From assembly GCA_963597615.1 (NCBI GenBank), contig CAVBQS010000044.1, positions 1 to 59,471 of the forward strand: a stretch of 59,471 bases of DNA, given 5' to 3'. The notes beneath the pieces are model-generated. The model had not been told where the DNA came from, ran no database searches, and saw only the letters and a program-made list of their open reading frames with translations. This document shows, in pieces, positions 33,582 through 42,528 of the stretch. Each line of letters opens with the position of its first letter. The first letter of the stretch is position 1. Source of the stretch: CAKRJP01 sp963597615. Lineage in GTDB: Bacteria > Bacillota > Clostridia > Lachnospirales > Lachnospiraceae. A program made the translations under genes and the position numbers.

Positions 33582-35390
33582 ATGGACATTTTTTCAATGA
33601 TTCTATCCTTACTCAGCGGAGTTGCATTGTTCCTTTTTGGTATGCAGCTTATGGGAGATGGACTGAAGATGGTAGCCGGTGACAAGTTGGAATCTTTTCT
33701 CTATAAGATGACCAACACTCCTTTAAAAGGAGTTGCCCTTGGAACCATCGTCACTTCTATTATTCAATCCTCTTCCGCTACAACTGTTATGGTTGTTGGT
33801 TTTGTTAACTCAGGTATGATGAAGTTAATCCAGGCCATCGGTATCATCATGGGGGCTAACATTGGTACCAGTATTACCGGTTGGATTCTCTGTCTTTCCT
33901 ATATCGACGGTTCCAGTGGAATTGCTAAGATTCTCTCCACTGCCACCATCAGTGCTATTGTAGCCATTGTAGGTATCATTTTTAAAATGGTATCCAAACG
34001 ATCTACCTACCGCAATTTAGGAAATATTATGTTAGGATTTTCTATTTTGATGTTTGGTATGCAAACCATGAGTGGTGCGGTATCTCCTTTAAAAGAGAGT
34101 GCTTCCTTCACCAATATGCTTACCATGTTTTCTAATCCTTTGGCAGGTATTTTGCTTGGTATTGTATTTACAGCTATTTTGCAAAGTGCTTCTGCAGCAG
34201 TTGGTATTTTGCAGGCCCTTTCTGTAACAGGGTCCTTAACCTTTGCCACAGCATTTCCTATTATCCTTGGTATCGGTGTAGGCGCTGCATGTCCCGTACT
34301 GATTTCTGGTATTGGTGCCAACAAGAATGGTCAGAGAACTGCCCTTGTATATCTGTTAAACGACTTGTTCGGTATGATCATTTGGGGATGCATTTTCTAT
34401 GCAGTAAATGCTGTAGTGCATTTTTCATTCCTGGGGACTACCATGAGCCCTGTACTGATTGCCATTACTAATACCGTATTCCGTGCAGCTACTGTGTGCG
34501 TTCTCTTTCCATTTATTCCTAAAATTGAGAAGTTGGTATGCCGCCTCATTAAGGACTCTGAGGAAGACTTAGAAGATTTAGCAGACAGCGCAGATTTTGA
34601 TCTTTTGGAGGAACGTCTTCTTTCCTACCCAGCCCTGGCAGTTGCCCAATCTGCAAGAGCTTTAACCGGTATGGGAAAAAATGTACGAAAGAATGTAGGC
34701 AGATCCTTAACCTTGGTTAAAGAGTTTACTCCAGAAAAATATCGCAAGGTTGTTACAAAGGAGGATTTGATTGATAAGTATGAAACCAAGCTTGGAGAGT
34801 ATCTCATGCAGCTTTCTAAGAAGGAGTTAAATACCGCCCAGACTAGACAGGTATCTATCTTTCTTCATGTTATCAGCGACCTAGAACGAGTAGGGGACTA
34901 TGCTTATAATGTAGCTCGGGTTACCAATGAGATTCATGAGAGCAACATTACCATGTCAGAAGAGGCCAACAAGGAACTGGATCTTATCATGGAAGCTGTA
35001 AAAGAATGTGTAGATCTTACTGCGGATGCTCTGAAGGAATATACCGAAGAAAAACGTTTTCGGATCCGCTCTCTTGCTACAATCGTAGCAGCCTTGGGAG
35101 AAGACATGAAGATGCATCATGTTACCCGCCTAAGCCACGGAGAATGCGATTTAAAGCAGGGAACCGCCTTTACAGATCTCTTAAACAGCTTCGAGCGTAT
35201 GACAGCCCACTGTACCGGCGCTGCCACTGCAATTGGCAAATTAGAAGAAGGGGATACCAATATGCACATCCACTCTTCTATTTTAGATGAGGACGAAGAC
35301 GAAGCAGCAAGAGCAAAGCTTAAAAACATTGCAAAAACTTACAAGCCTCTCTTAGAGGAATATCGCAAAAAATATCAGTTAGATGTCTAA
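33582..35390 (+). CDS. nptA: Na+/phosphate cotransporter with PhoU-like C-terminal domain
   Basis: Inorganic phosphate transporter of the Na/Pi-cotransporter II family, 602 residues. The membrane part (about 1-310) holds the two inverted QSSSATT-type repeats: IIQSSSATTVMVVGF and ILQSASAAVGILQAL. The C-terminal half (about 350-600) is helical and resembles PhoU. GGAGG lies 6 nt before ATG 33582. An 11-bp-periodic repeat upstream resembles a Pho box, which would fit a phosphate-starvation gene. Import against export direction is not settled for this family. No clear terminator is seen before the next leader. Confidence 0.92.
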   Translation: MDIFSMILSLLSGVALFLFGMQLMGDGLKMVAGDKLESFLYKMTNTPLKGVALGTIVTSIIQSSSATTVMVVGFVNSGMMKLIQAIGIIMGANIGTSITGWILCLSYIDGSSGIAKILSTATISAIVAIVGIIFKMVSKRSTYRNLGNIMLGFSILMFGMQTMSGAVSPLKESASFTNMLTMFSNPLAGILLGIVFTAILQSASAAVGILQALSVTGSLTFATAFPIILGIGVGAACPVLISGIGANKNGQRTALVYLLNDLFGMIIWGCIFYAVNAVVHFSFLGTTMSPVLIAITNTVFRAATVCVLFPFIPKIEKLVCRLIKDSEEDLEDLADSADFDLLEERLLSYPALAVAQSARALTGMGKNVRKNVGRSLTLVKEFTPEKYRKVVTKEDLIDKYETKLGEYLMQLSKKELNTAQTRQVSIFLHVISDLERVGDYAYNVARVTNEIHESNITMSEEANKELDLIMEAVKECVDLTADALKEYTEEKRFRIRSLATIVAALGEDMKMHHVTRLSHGECDLKQGTAFTDLLNSFERMTAHCTGAATAIGKLEEGDTNMHIHSSILDEDEDEAARAKLKNIAKTYKPLLEEYRKKYQLDV

Positions 35391-35414
35391 TCCTAAGCAT
35401 ATGCTCTTAAATAT

Positions 35415-35460
35415 TTAACGAAATTTTAACGCAACTAAGAAAAATAATTTTACTTAAGAT
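35415..35460 (+). promoter_or_regulatory. Possible Pho box and promoter of the small membrane protein gene
   Basis: TTAACG occurs at 35415 and again at 35426, exactly 11 bp apart, in the pattern of PhoP half-sites. TAAGAT (35455-35460) could be the -10 box; no good -35 box is present, as is common for activator-dependent promoters. Transcription would begin close to 35466. Confidence 0.4.
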
Positions 35461-35464
35461 TGAT

Positions 35465-35546
35465 AAACTACCTTCGAAGCCAAGGAGTGGTTAACCTTAA
35501 ACTACTCCCTGATATGATTGATTTCATAGAAAGAAGGTAGTTTTTT
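35465..35546 (+). promoter_or_regulatory. Structured three-stem leader burying a ribosome site
   Basis: An 11-bp closing stem (35465-35475 with 35533-35543) encloses a 9-bp hairpin (35484-35492 with 35500-35508, loop of 7) and a 5-bp hairpin (35513-35517 with 35524-35528). The closing 3' strand contains AGAAGG, the only ribosome site for ATG 35547, and ends in a U run. The layout is that of a riboswitch or RNA thermometer. I recognise no known class. Confidence 0.5.
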
Positions 35547-35780
35547 ATGACAAAAATATGGAATATTTTAGCAAAGCATTTTCAAATAGAAAAAGTCCCT
35601 GTATTATTTTTAATTCTCATAAGCAGCATAGGACTTCTTGTAGGTTGTGCCCTGTCCTGTATAGTTTATGGTATTCTAGCCCTCTCCCTTTCTAAGCTTT
35701 TTATACTTTGCATGGTAGGTGGCTATGGCTGCGTATTTGGTTTTCTTGCAGCCATCTTCTTTGAATATCGACAGATCTAA
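35547..35780 (+). CDS. Small two-helix membrane protein, unknown
   Basis: I do not recognise this 77-residue protein. A short basic-amphipathic N-terminus is followed by two membrane helices, at about 17-42 and 50-70, joined by LSLSK. It resembles neither a known toxin nor a transporter subunit to my reading. Support for a real gene: a ribosome site inside a structured leader, a possible promoter with 11-bp repeats, and a dedicated strong terminator 16 bp after the stop. It follows the phosphate symporter gene by 156 bp. Role unknown. Confidence 0.65.
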   Translation: MTKIWNILAKHFQIEKVPVLFLILISSIGLLVGCALSCIVYGILALSLSKLFILCMVGGYGCVFGFLAAIFFEYRQI

Positions 35781-35795
35781 CATCCCATTCTTTTC

Positions 35796-35848
35796 GATAG
35801 GAACAAAGTTCTATTTTCAAAATTAGAATTTTGTTCCTATCTTTTTTT
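35796..35848 (+). terminator. Terminator of the small membrane protein gene
   Basis: GATAGGAACAAAGTTCTA pairs over 18 bp (one mismatch) with TAGAATTTTGTTCCTATC and is followed by seven U residues. Confidence 0.9.
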
Positions 35849-35990
35849 ATGACTCCATAGAAAAATTATCAAAACAAAATTCCTCCCTTATCTTTTCATA
35901 TGCATCTTATGGGACTATAATACTGCCTGGTGGATTTTTTCATCTGCCGATTGAACTATTAAGATTCATTCAGAAGATGAGGGGGAAATC

Positions 35991-36686
35991 ATGAAGAATA
36001 ATCAAATGTCCGAATCCGTCTTAACAGCCTGTTTTCTATCTATGTCTGGAGGCTTGCAGGATGCCTACACATACATGTACCGGGGAAAAGTTTTTGCCAA
36101 TGCAGCCACCGGTAACATAGTATTGCTAAGCCAATGTATTGCCGAAAAAGATCCTATAACCGCAATTCGTTATATCGTTCCTATTCTGTTTTTTGCCTCA
36201 GGAATTTTTATTTCCGAATCCATACGTCTTATTTTTAAAGATAAATCTATGGCTATACACTGGAGGCAGTTGGTTCTTGTGCTGGAAATTCCTTTGCTCT
36301 TTGTTGTTGGATTCCTTCCTAGAACTTTCACAGCCAACCTTTTTGCAAATGCCATGGTAAGCCTTGCCTGCTCTATGCAGGTACAATCTTTCCGGAAGGT
36401 AAACGGCTACGCCTACTCCAGCACCATGTGTATTGGAAATATGCGAAGTGGAATGGATTCTTTTTGTCATTATGTACATACCAAGGAACCAGAATATTTA
36501 CGAAAATCCCTGCATTATTTTGCCATTATCCTCTTATTCGGTGTGGGAGCTGCCTTGGGAGGTCAAATCCTTCCTCTTTTGAAAGTAAAGACCATCTGGC
36601 TTTCCTGCGCACTGCTTTCTGTTAGCTTCCTCATGATGTTTGCCAGAGAAGAGGAAGAGCTTTTCAAAGCACATAGACATAAATAA
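35991..36686 (+). CDS. DUF1275 (YoaK-type) membrane protein
   Basis: A 231-residue protein with about six helices. The pattern SGGLQDAYTYMYRGKVFANAATGN near the N-terminus and QVQSFRKVNGYAYSSTMCIGNMRSG in the middle are DUF1275 hallmarks. Function of the family is not established. GAGGGGG stands 5 nt before ATG 35991. A perfect TATAAT lies at 35916-35921 with a poor -35 (TTTCAT). Single gene between two terminators. Confidence 0.85.
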   Translation: MKNNQMSESVLTACFLSMSGGLQDAYTYMYRGKVFANAATGNIVLLSQCIAEKDPITAIRYIVPILFFASGIFISESIRLIFKDKSMAIHWRQLVLVLEIPLLFVVGFLPRTFTANLFANAMVSLACSMQVQSFRKVNGYAYSSTMCIGNMRSGMDSFCHYVHTKEPEYLRKSLHYFAIILLFGVGAALGGQILPLLKVKTIWLSCALLSVSFLMMFAREEEELFKAHRHK

Positions 36687-36710
36687 GTTTTTTAAGATTT
36701 TAAAAAATTC

Positions 36711-36755
36711 AAAAAAGATCTGAAGCTTAATTTTTTCAAGTCTCAGATCTTTTTC
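36711..36755. terminator. Bidirectional terminator
   Basis: AAAAAGATCTGA pairs with TCAGATCTTTTT, with a partly paired interior (CTT/AAG). Serves the DUF1275 gene and the convergent PPC-domain gene. Confidence 0.8.
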
Positions 36756-36777
36756 TTATACTTCTTACTATAGTCTT

Positions 36778-37197
36778 TTAAAATTTAAATGTGTTAAGTC
36801 CCACTTCTTGGTTAAACTCTCTATCCACCTGGCCATCAATAATCTGGATCACCATCTCACAGGTGGCACTGATGATAGCCTCATTAAGATGGCCTCCCAC
36901 AACATGTCCCTCTGTATCTCCTGCGCTCATATGAAGGTGAGCATAATATTGTCCATCCATAGTAGATACCGTTCCAGTAAGAGATACAATCTCCATATCC
37001 CCTGTAAAATGGTTGGAGTAATATTTCTTCTCCTGGGTGTGAAATACCCCAACTGTAATATCGTTGGTTGCCCCAAGGGCTGATACAGAAGCCAACTGAA
37101 TCTCTTCTTTCTTGGAGATTACTTCAAGCTGTTGTAAAATTTCTTCTCCCTTGTCAATACGGGCAACAATTGTTTTTCCAAATCTTTTATAATCCAT
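36778..37197 (-). CDS. PPC domain (DUF296) protein
   Basis: A 139-residue protein consisting of a single PPC (plant and prokaryote conserved) domain. The likely metal-binding His residues are in HLHMSAGDTEGHVVGGHL. In plants this domain is joined to AT-hooks; the stand-alone bacterial form has no proven function. AGGAGG stands 8 nt before ATG 37197. It follows the glycerate permease gene by 92 bp with no clear terminator, so it may be the last gene of the glycerate operon. Confidence 0.88.
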   Translation of the reverse strand: MDYKRFGKTIVARIDKGEEILQQLEVISKKEEIQLASVSALGATNDITVGVFHTQEKKYYSNHFTGDMEIVSLTGTVSTMDGQYYAHLHMSAGDTEGHVVGGHLNEAIISATCEMVIQIIDGQVDREFNQEVGLNTFKF

Positions 37198-37289
37198 AAT
37201 TAATTCCTCCTGTGTCTCTCTTCCAACATTATAAACGCTTTTTCTCTTAAATCCTACAGAAAATTAAGGTTCCTATTTTCAGGATCTTA

Positions 37290-38543
37290 TTAAAGCAAAT
37301 AAATGATGCAAGAAACAAGAGTGCTGCTAAGTCCCACCAAAGCTTCGTATGGAATCAGTTTCATACGGTCCTTAATCTCCATATTTACAGATCCTCCTGT
37401 AGCATGAAAGAAGGAACCATGGGGCAGAGAATCGATGACAGTGGATCCAGCATGGATCATTGCGCCTGCTCCTAAGGCGGACACTCCACTGGCTGTCAAT
37501 GTACTTGCAAAGGTCTGAGAGGCAATAGTTGCTCCTGCTGTTGTGGAAGCGGTTGCTCCTGCCAGTAGGATCCCTGCAATAGGGGCCAATAGGAAGGACG
37601 GCAAATGTGCCATATTTAGTACAGAAATAATATCTGTCTGAATGGCGGAAGCTTTAATGATTCCTGCCAAGGTTCCGGTTCCCACCAAAAGAATAGAAAC
37701 CCCTGTAACCTTACTGAGGCCAAATTCTGTATAGGCAATTACATTTTTAATACTTCCACAGGCAAGCATACATACCAGACCACCTACCGGAAGGGCAATA
37801 AGAGGATCAATGGTAATACTACAAAGAGGACGAAGGGCTAAGAGCAAAATAACCACTATCGGGCCTGCAATGGCTGCCCAAAAAGCAGGGAGTTTTTTCT
37901 CCTCATTTTTCTCCAGATCAGAGGCATTTACCATGACACTGTTTTTCTTTTTGGATAATAGGGTTGCCAGAAGAATGGCCACCACTAAAGCCAGCAAGGC
38001 AGGCACAATATTTCTTATCATCAAGGCAGTAAGGTCTACTCCAAAGGCCTCAGAAGTTGCAATAGTATTTGGATTTGGCGAAATAATATTTCCTGCTTTT
38101 CCTCCACCAATCATAGCAAGCAAAATGGATGGTTTATTAAAATCGGCCTTCTTTGCAATGGCCATAGCAATTGGTGCCACTGTTATAACTGAGATATCAA
38201 TAAATACTCCTACAGCACAGATAATCATGGTAGCCACTGCCACAGATACTAAGGCATATTTGTGTCCTAATTTTTGTACGATCACATCTGCAATTTTCTC
38301 AGCAGAACCAGTTTTTATCAGGGCTCCTGCCAGGATTCCTGAGGTAAGAATACGAAGTACCGAAGACATCATACTTTGGGCCCCGGCAACCATAGTATCT
38401 ACAGTTCCCACCAGACCACCGCCTCCAACTAAACCGCCGATTAAGGCTCCTAAAATCAAACTATAGGCTGGATGAACTTTCTTTATAATCAAAACAATTG
38501 CAATTACCAGACCTACAAAAGCTCCAAGCGTTGTAAATTCCAT
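37290..38543 (-). CDS. GntP-family permease, probable glycerate transporter
   Basis: A 417-residue membrane protein of the gluconate:H+ symporter family, with about 12 helices. IGGLVGGGGLVGTV, GGGKAGNIISPNPNTIATSEAFG and DSLPHGSFFHATGGSVN are family segments. Sugar acids such as gluconate, glycerate and fructuronate are transported by relatives. The upstream glycerate kinase gene, 27 bp away, makes D-glycerate the best guess. AGGAGG precedes ATG 38543. Confidence 0.9.
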   Translation of the reverse strand: MEFTTLGAFVGLVIAIVLIIKKVHPAYSLILGALIGGLVGGGGLVGTVDTMVAGAQSMMSSVLRILTSGILAGALIKTGSAEKIADVIVQKLGHKYALVSVAVATMIICAVGVFIDISVITVAPIAMAIAKKADFNKPSILLAMIGGGKAGNIISPNPNTIATSEAFGVDLTALMIRNIVPALLALVVAILLATLLSKKKNSVMVNASDLEKNEEKKLPAFWAAIAGPIVVILLLALRPLCSITIDPLIALPVGGLVCMLACGSIKNVIAYTEFGLSKVTGVSILLVGTGTLAGIIKASAIQTDIISVLNMAHLPSFLLAPIAGILLAGATASTTAGATIASQTFASTLTASGVSALGAGAMIHAGSTVIDSLPHGSFFHATGGSVNMEIKDRMKLIPYEALVGLSSTLVSCIIYLL

Positions 38544-38570
38544 TTTTTATTTTCCTCCTAACGACTCATC

Positions 38571-39713
38571 TTAAGCTCTAAATGTTTTTATGGTTCGAAA
38601 TACCTGCTCCACGGTATCTGTCATATTTCTCATAGCATTCTCTGGATTCAAGGCCTCCTCTAGGGAGGTTACGGTTCTAAGAACCGGGAAGAAAGCATCA
38701 ATTCCTTCCCTATTGCAAGCCACCGCATCTTCCGTTACACAGCCAGAAAAGCCCAAAACCGGCAGTCCATATTCTTTTGCAAGCTTTGCCACCCCAATCG
38801 GAGCTTTTCCCATAACTGTCTGTCCGTCCAGGCGACCCTCTCCTGTAATTACCAGGTCTGCATCCTTCACATAAGACCTAAGATTGGTCTCCTCCAGCAC
38901 AATCTTAATTCCAGACTCTAAGCTTCCTCCCAAAAATGTAAGGAAGGCAAAGCCCATACCACCGGCAGCTCCTGCTCCCGGATAATTTTCATCGGCCTCA
39001 GAGAACCTTTTCTTTGCCAGCCTTGCATAATTTAAAAGCCACTGATCCATATCCTGAATCATTTCCTTGGTGGCTCCCTTTTGAGGGCCATAAATTGCAG
39101 AAGCTCCCTTGGAGCCACATAAAGGATTAGTCACATCGCATGCTATACGAAAGGAACACTCTTTTAGCTGTGGAAGAACATTTTCTGTTCCAATAGTTTT
39201 TAAATCCTTTAATCCAATTGCCCCTCTTTGAATGGCCTGGCCATTTTCATCCAGAAAATCAAAACCCAAGGCCTGCAGCATACCGACCCCACCATCGTTG
39301 GTAGCACTTCCTCCAATACCTACCACAAAATGTCGACAACCTTTTTCAATAGCATCTCGAATCACCTCGCCCACACCGTAGGTTGTGGTATAAAGAGGAT
39401 TTTTCTCCTTCCCTGATACCTGGGTAATCCCTGCTGCCCCAGACATTTCAATAATCCCCGTGTGAGTCTTATCCACAATTCCATAAGGGGTGGTAACTGT
39501 TTTTCCAGTCGGACCAGTCACCTTCACCTCGACAGTCTGTCCCTGGCAGGCGGAAACAATAGCATCCACCGTACCTTCTCCTCCGTCAGCCAAAGGCCTG
39601 ACATCAATCTGGGAATCTTCAAAAACACGCTTAACCCCAGCCTTTGCACTCTCCCCCGCTTCCATAGAAGACATACTTCCCTTGAAAGAATCAATAGCAA
39701 TTACAATCTTCAT
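38571..39713 (-). CDS. glxK: Glycerate kinase (type I, GarK/GlxK)
   Basis: Phosphorylates D-glycerate, in this family to 2-phosphoglycerate, which feeds enolase. The start at 39713 (380 residues) has GGAG 5 nt upstream and opens with IVIAIDSFKGSMSS, the usual N-terminus; the longer frame from 39752 adds an unrelated stretch. GIGGSATNDGGVGMLQALG and TGEGRLDGQT(V) are typical motifs. It is first in the operon with the GntP permease and lies opposite a CdaR-type activator gene. Confidence 0.94.
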   Translation of the reverse strand: MKIVIAIDSFKGSMSSMEAGESAKAGVKRVFEDSQIDVRPLADGGEGTVDAIVSACQGQTVEVKVTGPTGKTVTTPYGIVDKTHTGIIEMSGAAGITQVSGKEKNPLYTTTYGVGEVIRDAIEKGCRHFVVGIGGSATNDGGVGMLQALGFDFLDENGQAIQRGAIGLKDLKTIGTENVLPQLKECSFRIACDVTNPLCGSKGASAIYGPQKGATKEMIQDMDQWLLNYARLAKKRFSEADENYPGAGAAGGMGFAFLTFLGGSLESGIKIVLEETNLRSYVKDADLVITGEGRLDGQTVMGKAPIGVAKLAKEYGLPVLGFSGCVTEDAVACNREGIDAFFPVLRTVTSLEEALNPENAMRNMTDTVEQVFRTIKTFRA

Positions 39714-39834
39714 AGTTACTCCAAAACCTCCTGTATTTAATATGTATATCAACCTTATGCCCTAATTGTATCAATATAAGCACTTGAAAAAAATGTTACG
39801 CAAACCAAATCCAAGTCCTTTTGTCTGCTTTATG

Positions 39835-39863
39835 TTGTTACACATACCAAAACAATATATAAT
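39835..39863 (+). promoter_or_regulatory. Promoter of the cdaR-like gene
   Basis: TTGTTA (39835-39840), 17-bp spacer and perfect TATAAT (39858-39863). The 249-bp region to the kinase gene also must hold the opposing promoter, for which only weak boxes are seen (TTGATA-17-TGATAT). Confidence 0.65.
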
Positions 39864-39962
39864 GAAGATACACATAAAAATTGCGAAACTCACCACAACG
39901 CATACTGGATTGAACAAAATAACCAAAGCAAAAGGAGACCCTTGGAGAGAAAGGATTTTAAT

Positions 39963-41039
39963 ATGATCATCAGCAAAACCATGGCCCAAGAAATTGTAGA
40001 TACCGTAAATGATCTTTGCGATCACAACATTAACTTCATTGATGAAAAGGGACTTATCATAGCCAGCAATGATAAGTCCCGTATTGGCAGCTTCCACGAA
40101 ATTGGCCACCGGGCAGTCTTAGAGCAAAAAACCATCGCGGTTAAAGATGAAGACAATTTTCGGGGAACAAAAAGCGGCATCAACATTCCCATTACCTTCA
40201 ATGGTCGAATTTTGGCCGTCATTGGTATTAGCGGAGATCCGAAAAAAGTAGAAAAATATGCTTATTTAGCTCAGAAAATCACAGGGATCCTCTTAAAAGA
40301 AAGAGAAATAGATTCCATGGGAAGTCAAAAGAAAAATCGTTTAAATTATGTGATTCGCAGTCTCATAAACAAGGAACCTATAGGAGAAGAGTATTTACAA
40401 GAAACCCTGAAAGAGAATCATTTGCATAGGGATTCCCTTTGTCAGGTGGTTCTGGTACAGATTAATTCCAGGTATAATCCTAATAATCTCTTTATGATCC
40501 AGGCTTCCATCACCCAAAGTTTTGCGAATTTACAGACCAATTTTTACCGTTATAATTATCCCAATGAATATATTTTGATTATTGAGGCAGAAAAATTAAG
40601 TCAGAATCTTCAGATTTTGGAAAAACTTGCAAGCCAATACTCCCATGTACTTAGCATTGGCATTGGAACTGCAAAAAACATCATGAATTGCCACAGCTCC
40701 TACTTAGAGGCAAATAAAGCCCTCCTATGCAAACCTGCCGAAAGCAACTTTGTTTTATACAGCATGCTGGGCTATGAAATTCTATTATCGGAAATCCCTG
40801 AGACAACCAAAGACATGTTTATAGAAAAAATATTAAAGAATTTAACATTAGACGAAAAAAATCTTTTGAAAATCTATTTCCAAAAGGAAATGTCCCTGGC
40901 AAAGGCCAGCGAAGCCCTCTTTATCCATAAAAATAGTCTGCAATATAAACTAAATCATATTGCAGACAAATGTGGTTATAATCCAAGAAAATTTTCAGAA
41001 GCAATAATGCTCTACAGCGCCCTACAACTAGACCATTAG
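39963..41039 (+). CDS. cdaR: CdaR-type sugar diacid/glycerate regulator
   Basis: Transcription factor of 358 residues. An N-terminal sugar diacid recognition domain (about 1-135; TMAQEIVDTVND at the start, GSFHEIGHRAV and GINIPITFNGR) is followed by a GGDEF-like middle region and a C-terminal PucR-type helix-turn-helix with the motif AKASEALFIHKNSLQYKL. In E. coli CdaR activates glycerate and glucarate genes. The start at 39963 has AAAGGA 7 nt upstream; a TTG at 39942 is possible but less likely. Divergent from the glycerate kinase-permease operon, its probable target. Its last 4 bases overlap the convergent MATE gene. Confidence 0.92.
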   Translation: MIISKTMAQEIVDTVNDLCDHNINFIDEKGLIIASNDKSRIGSFHEIGHRAVLEQKTIAVKDEDNFRGTKSGINIPITFNGRILAVIGISGDPKKVEKYAYLAQKITGILLKEREIDSMGSQKKNRLNYVIRSLINKEPIGEEYLQETLKENHLHRDSLCQVVLVQINSRYNPNNLFMIQASITQSFANLQTNFYRYNYPNEYILIIEAEKLSQNLQILEKLASQYSHVLSIGIGTAKNIMNCHSSYLEANKALLCKPAESNFVLYSMLGYEILLSEIPETTKDMFIEKILKNLTLDEKNLLKIYFQKEMSLAKASEALFIHKNSLQYKLNHIADKCGYNPRKFSEAIMLYSALQLDH

Positions 41040-42358
41040 GCTGTCATTTTGCTGCGCTTCATAAGAATCACTGCCATAAGGGCGGTTAAGACATCGGAAA
41101 TTGGCTGGGCCACCAAAACACCATAATATCCCAAGAAGATAGGGGCAATCATTACAACAATAAAAAAGATTACTCCCTGCCTGCTAACAGAAAGAAGGAA
41201 GGCTCCCACAGCATTTCCCACAGCCTGTAAGGTACAGGTAGACACCATAACAATAGCGATAAATAACATTCCCAACTGCTGGAACCGAAGCATTACAACA
41301 CCTGCATCCACAATTTCCTTTGTATCCATAAAAATCCGGATCATAGGCCTTGCAGCTATGGATAAGGCCCCTGCCAAAACCAAAGCCAAGCCACACTCTA
41401 AGCGATAGGCAAAGGATAAGATCTCTTTCAGGCGCTTTTTGTTGTTGGCTCCATAGTTATAGCCTACCAAAGCCTGACCACCAAAAGAAAAGCCAATAAT
41501 TACCATAGCCGTAATGGTGCTGACCTTCATAACAATTCCCATAGCGGCTACTTTATCACTACCGTAGGCTAGCAACTGGCGGTTGGTCATGGTAACTGCA
41601 AAACTCTGGGTAAAGTTGGTAATAGAAGAAGGAATACCTATAAGGAGAATCTGTTTAACCCACTCTCCACTGATTTTGCATTCTCTTATATTAATTGAAA
41701 GCTTCTTACTTTTTTTCAGATAAAACCAAACAAAATAGGCATCAGAACCTACATATCCTATAACGGTGGCTATAGCAGCCCCCGCCGCTCCAAAGCCCAG
41801 ACCAAAAATAAAAATAGGATCTAGAATAATGTTAATGACAACTCCCAAGATAGAACCAATCATGGATTCTTTAGCGAAACCCTCTGACCTCAATTGATTA
41901 ACCGGGGTAAAGTATAAAATAATAAAGGGGCTTCCAAAGACCAAATAGGTATAATACTGGCTGGCATACTGATAGGTGTCTGTATCTGCTCCTAAAAGCA
42001 TCAACATGGAATTCCTAAAAAACAATAATAGGATTGCAATTACAAAGCCCACTGCTACCGCACCCCAAAAGCAAAAGGAGCTAATGCGCCTTGCCTCTTC
42101 CTCTTCTTTCTGGCCAAAAAGCCTGGAGATCAGGGAACTTCCTCCCAATCCCAGAATATCTCCCAAGGCAATCATCGCAGTAAACATAGGGGCTCCAAGG
42201 GAAACTCCTGCCACCAGATAGGTATTTCCAGTCCTTGCTATAAAAAAGGTGTCCACCATATTATAAATCAAGGACACCACCATACTCATAACCACCGGCA
42301 TAGCCATAGTCATATAAGCCTTTGGCACCGGCGTTTTTTCAAAAATTTCATTTTCCAT
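41036..42358 (-). CDS. MATE-family efflux transporter
   Basis: A 440-residue exporter with 12 helices in two similar halves (MAMPVVMSMVVSLIYNMVDTFFIA in the first, IGIPSSITNFTQSFAVTM in the second). Family members export drugs or metabolites in exchange for Na+ or H+. GAGG stands 4 nt before ATG 42358. It stands alone; the stop codons of this gene and the convergent regulator overlap, leaving no room for a terminator between them. Confidence 0.92.
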   Translation of the reverse strand: MENEIFEKTPVPKAYMTMAMPVVMSMVVSLIYNMVDTFFIARTGNTYLVAGVSLGAPMFTAMIALGDILGLGGSSLISRLFGQKEEEEARRISSFCFWGAVAVGFVIAILLLFFRNSMLMLLGADTDTYQYASQYYTYLVFGSPFIILYFTPVNQLRSEGFAKESMIGSILGVVINIILDPIFIFGLGFGAAGAAIATVIGYVGSDAYFVWFYLKKSKKLSINIRECKISGEWVKQILLIGIPSSITNFTQSFAVTMTNRQLLAYGSDKVAAMGIVMKVSTITAMVIIGFSFGGQALVGYNYGANNKKRLKEILSFAYRLECGLALVLAGALSIAARPMIRIFMDTKEIVDAGVVMLRFQQLGMLFIAIVMVSTCTLQAVGNAVGAFLLSVSRQGVIFFIVVMIAPIFLGYYGVLVAQPISDVLTALMAVILMKRSKMTA

Positions 42359-42434
42359 ATATCCTCATTCCTTTCCGAAATCATATTGTACACTAAATTT
42401 CTCCAAAAAGTCACCCTCTTTTTTTCTTATATGG

Positions 42435-42491
42435 TACAATTAGAAGTCCGTGGGTTCTTATTTACTCCCTCAGACAGGGAATATAAACCCA
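42435..42491 (+). promoter_or_regulatory. Promoter and leader hairpin of the TSUP gene
   Basis: An extended -10 box TGG-TACAAT (42435-42440) is followed by a three-segment hairpin: TGGGT/ACCCA, TTAT/ATAA and TCCCT/AGGGA around the loop CAGAC (42451-42491). The hairpin would begin almost at the first nucleotide of the mRNA. No known riboswitch class was recognised. Confidence 0.5.
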
Positions 42492-42528
42492 GGAAATTTA
42501 CACTTAATAGATTGGAGTTCTCTTAAAA

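Noticed and set aside
33365..33682. Plus-strand ORF overlapping the start of the symporter gene
   Set aside because: It has no ribosome site, overlaps the promoter and Pho-like box, and reads like non-coding sequence.
35465..35546. Hammerhead ribozyme, suggested by CTGA and GAAA in the junction of the three-stem leader
   Set aside because: The core needs CUGANGA; here the bases after CUGA are UAU, and no cleavage dinucleotide sits at the third junction.
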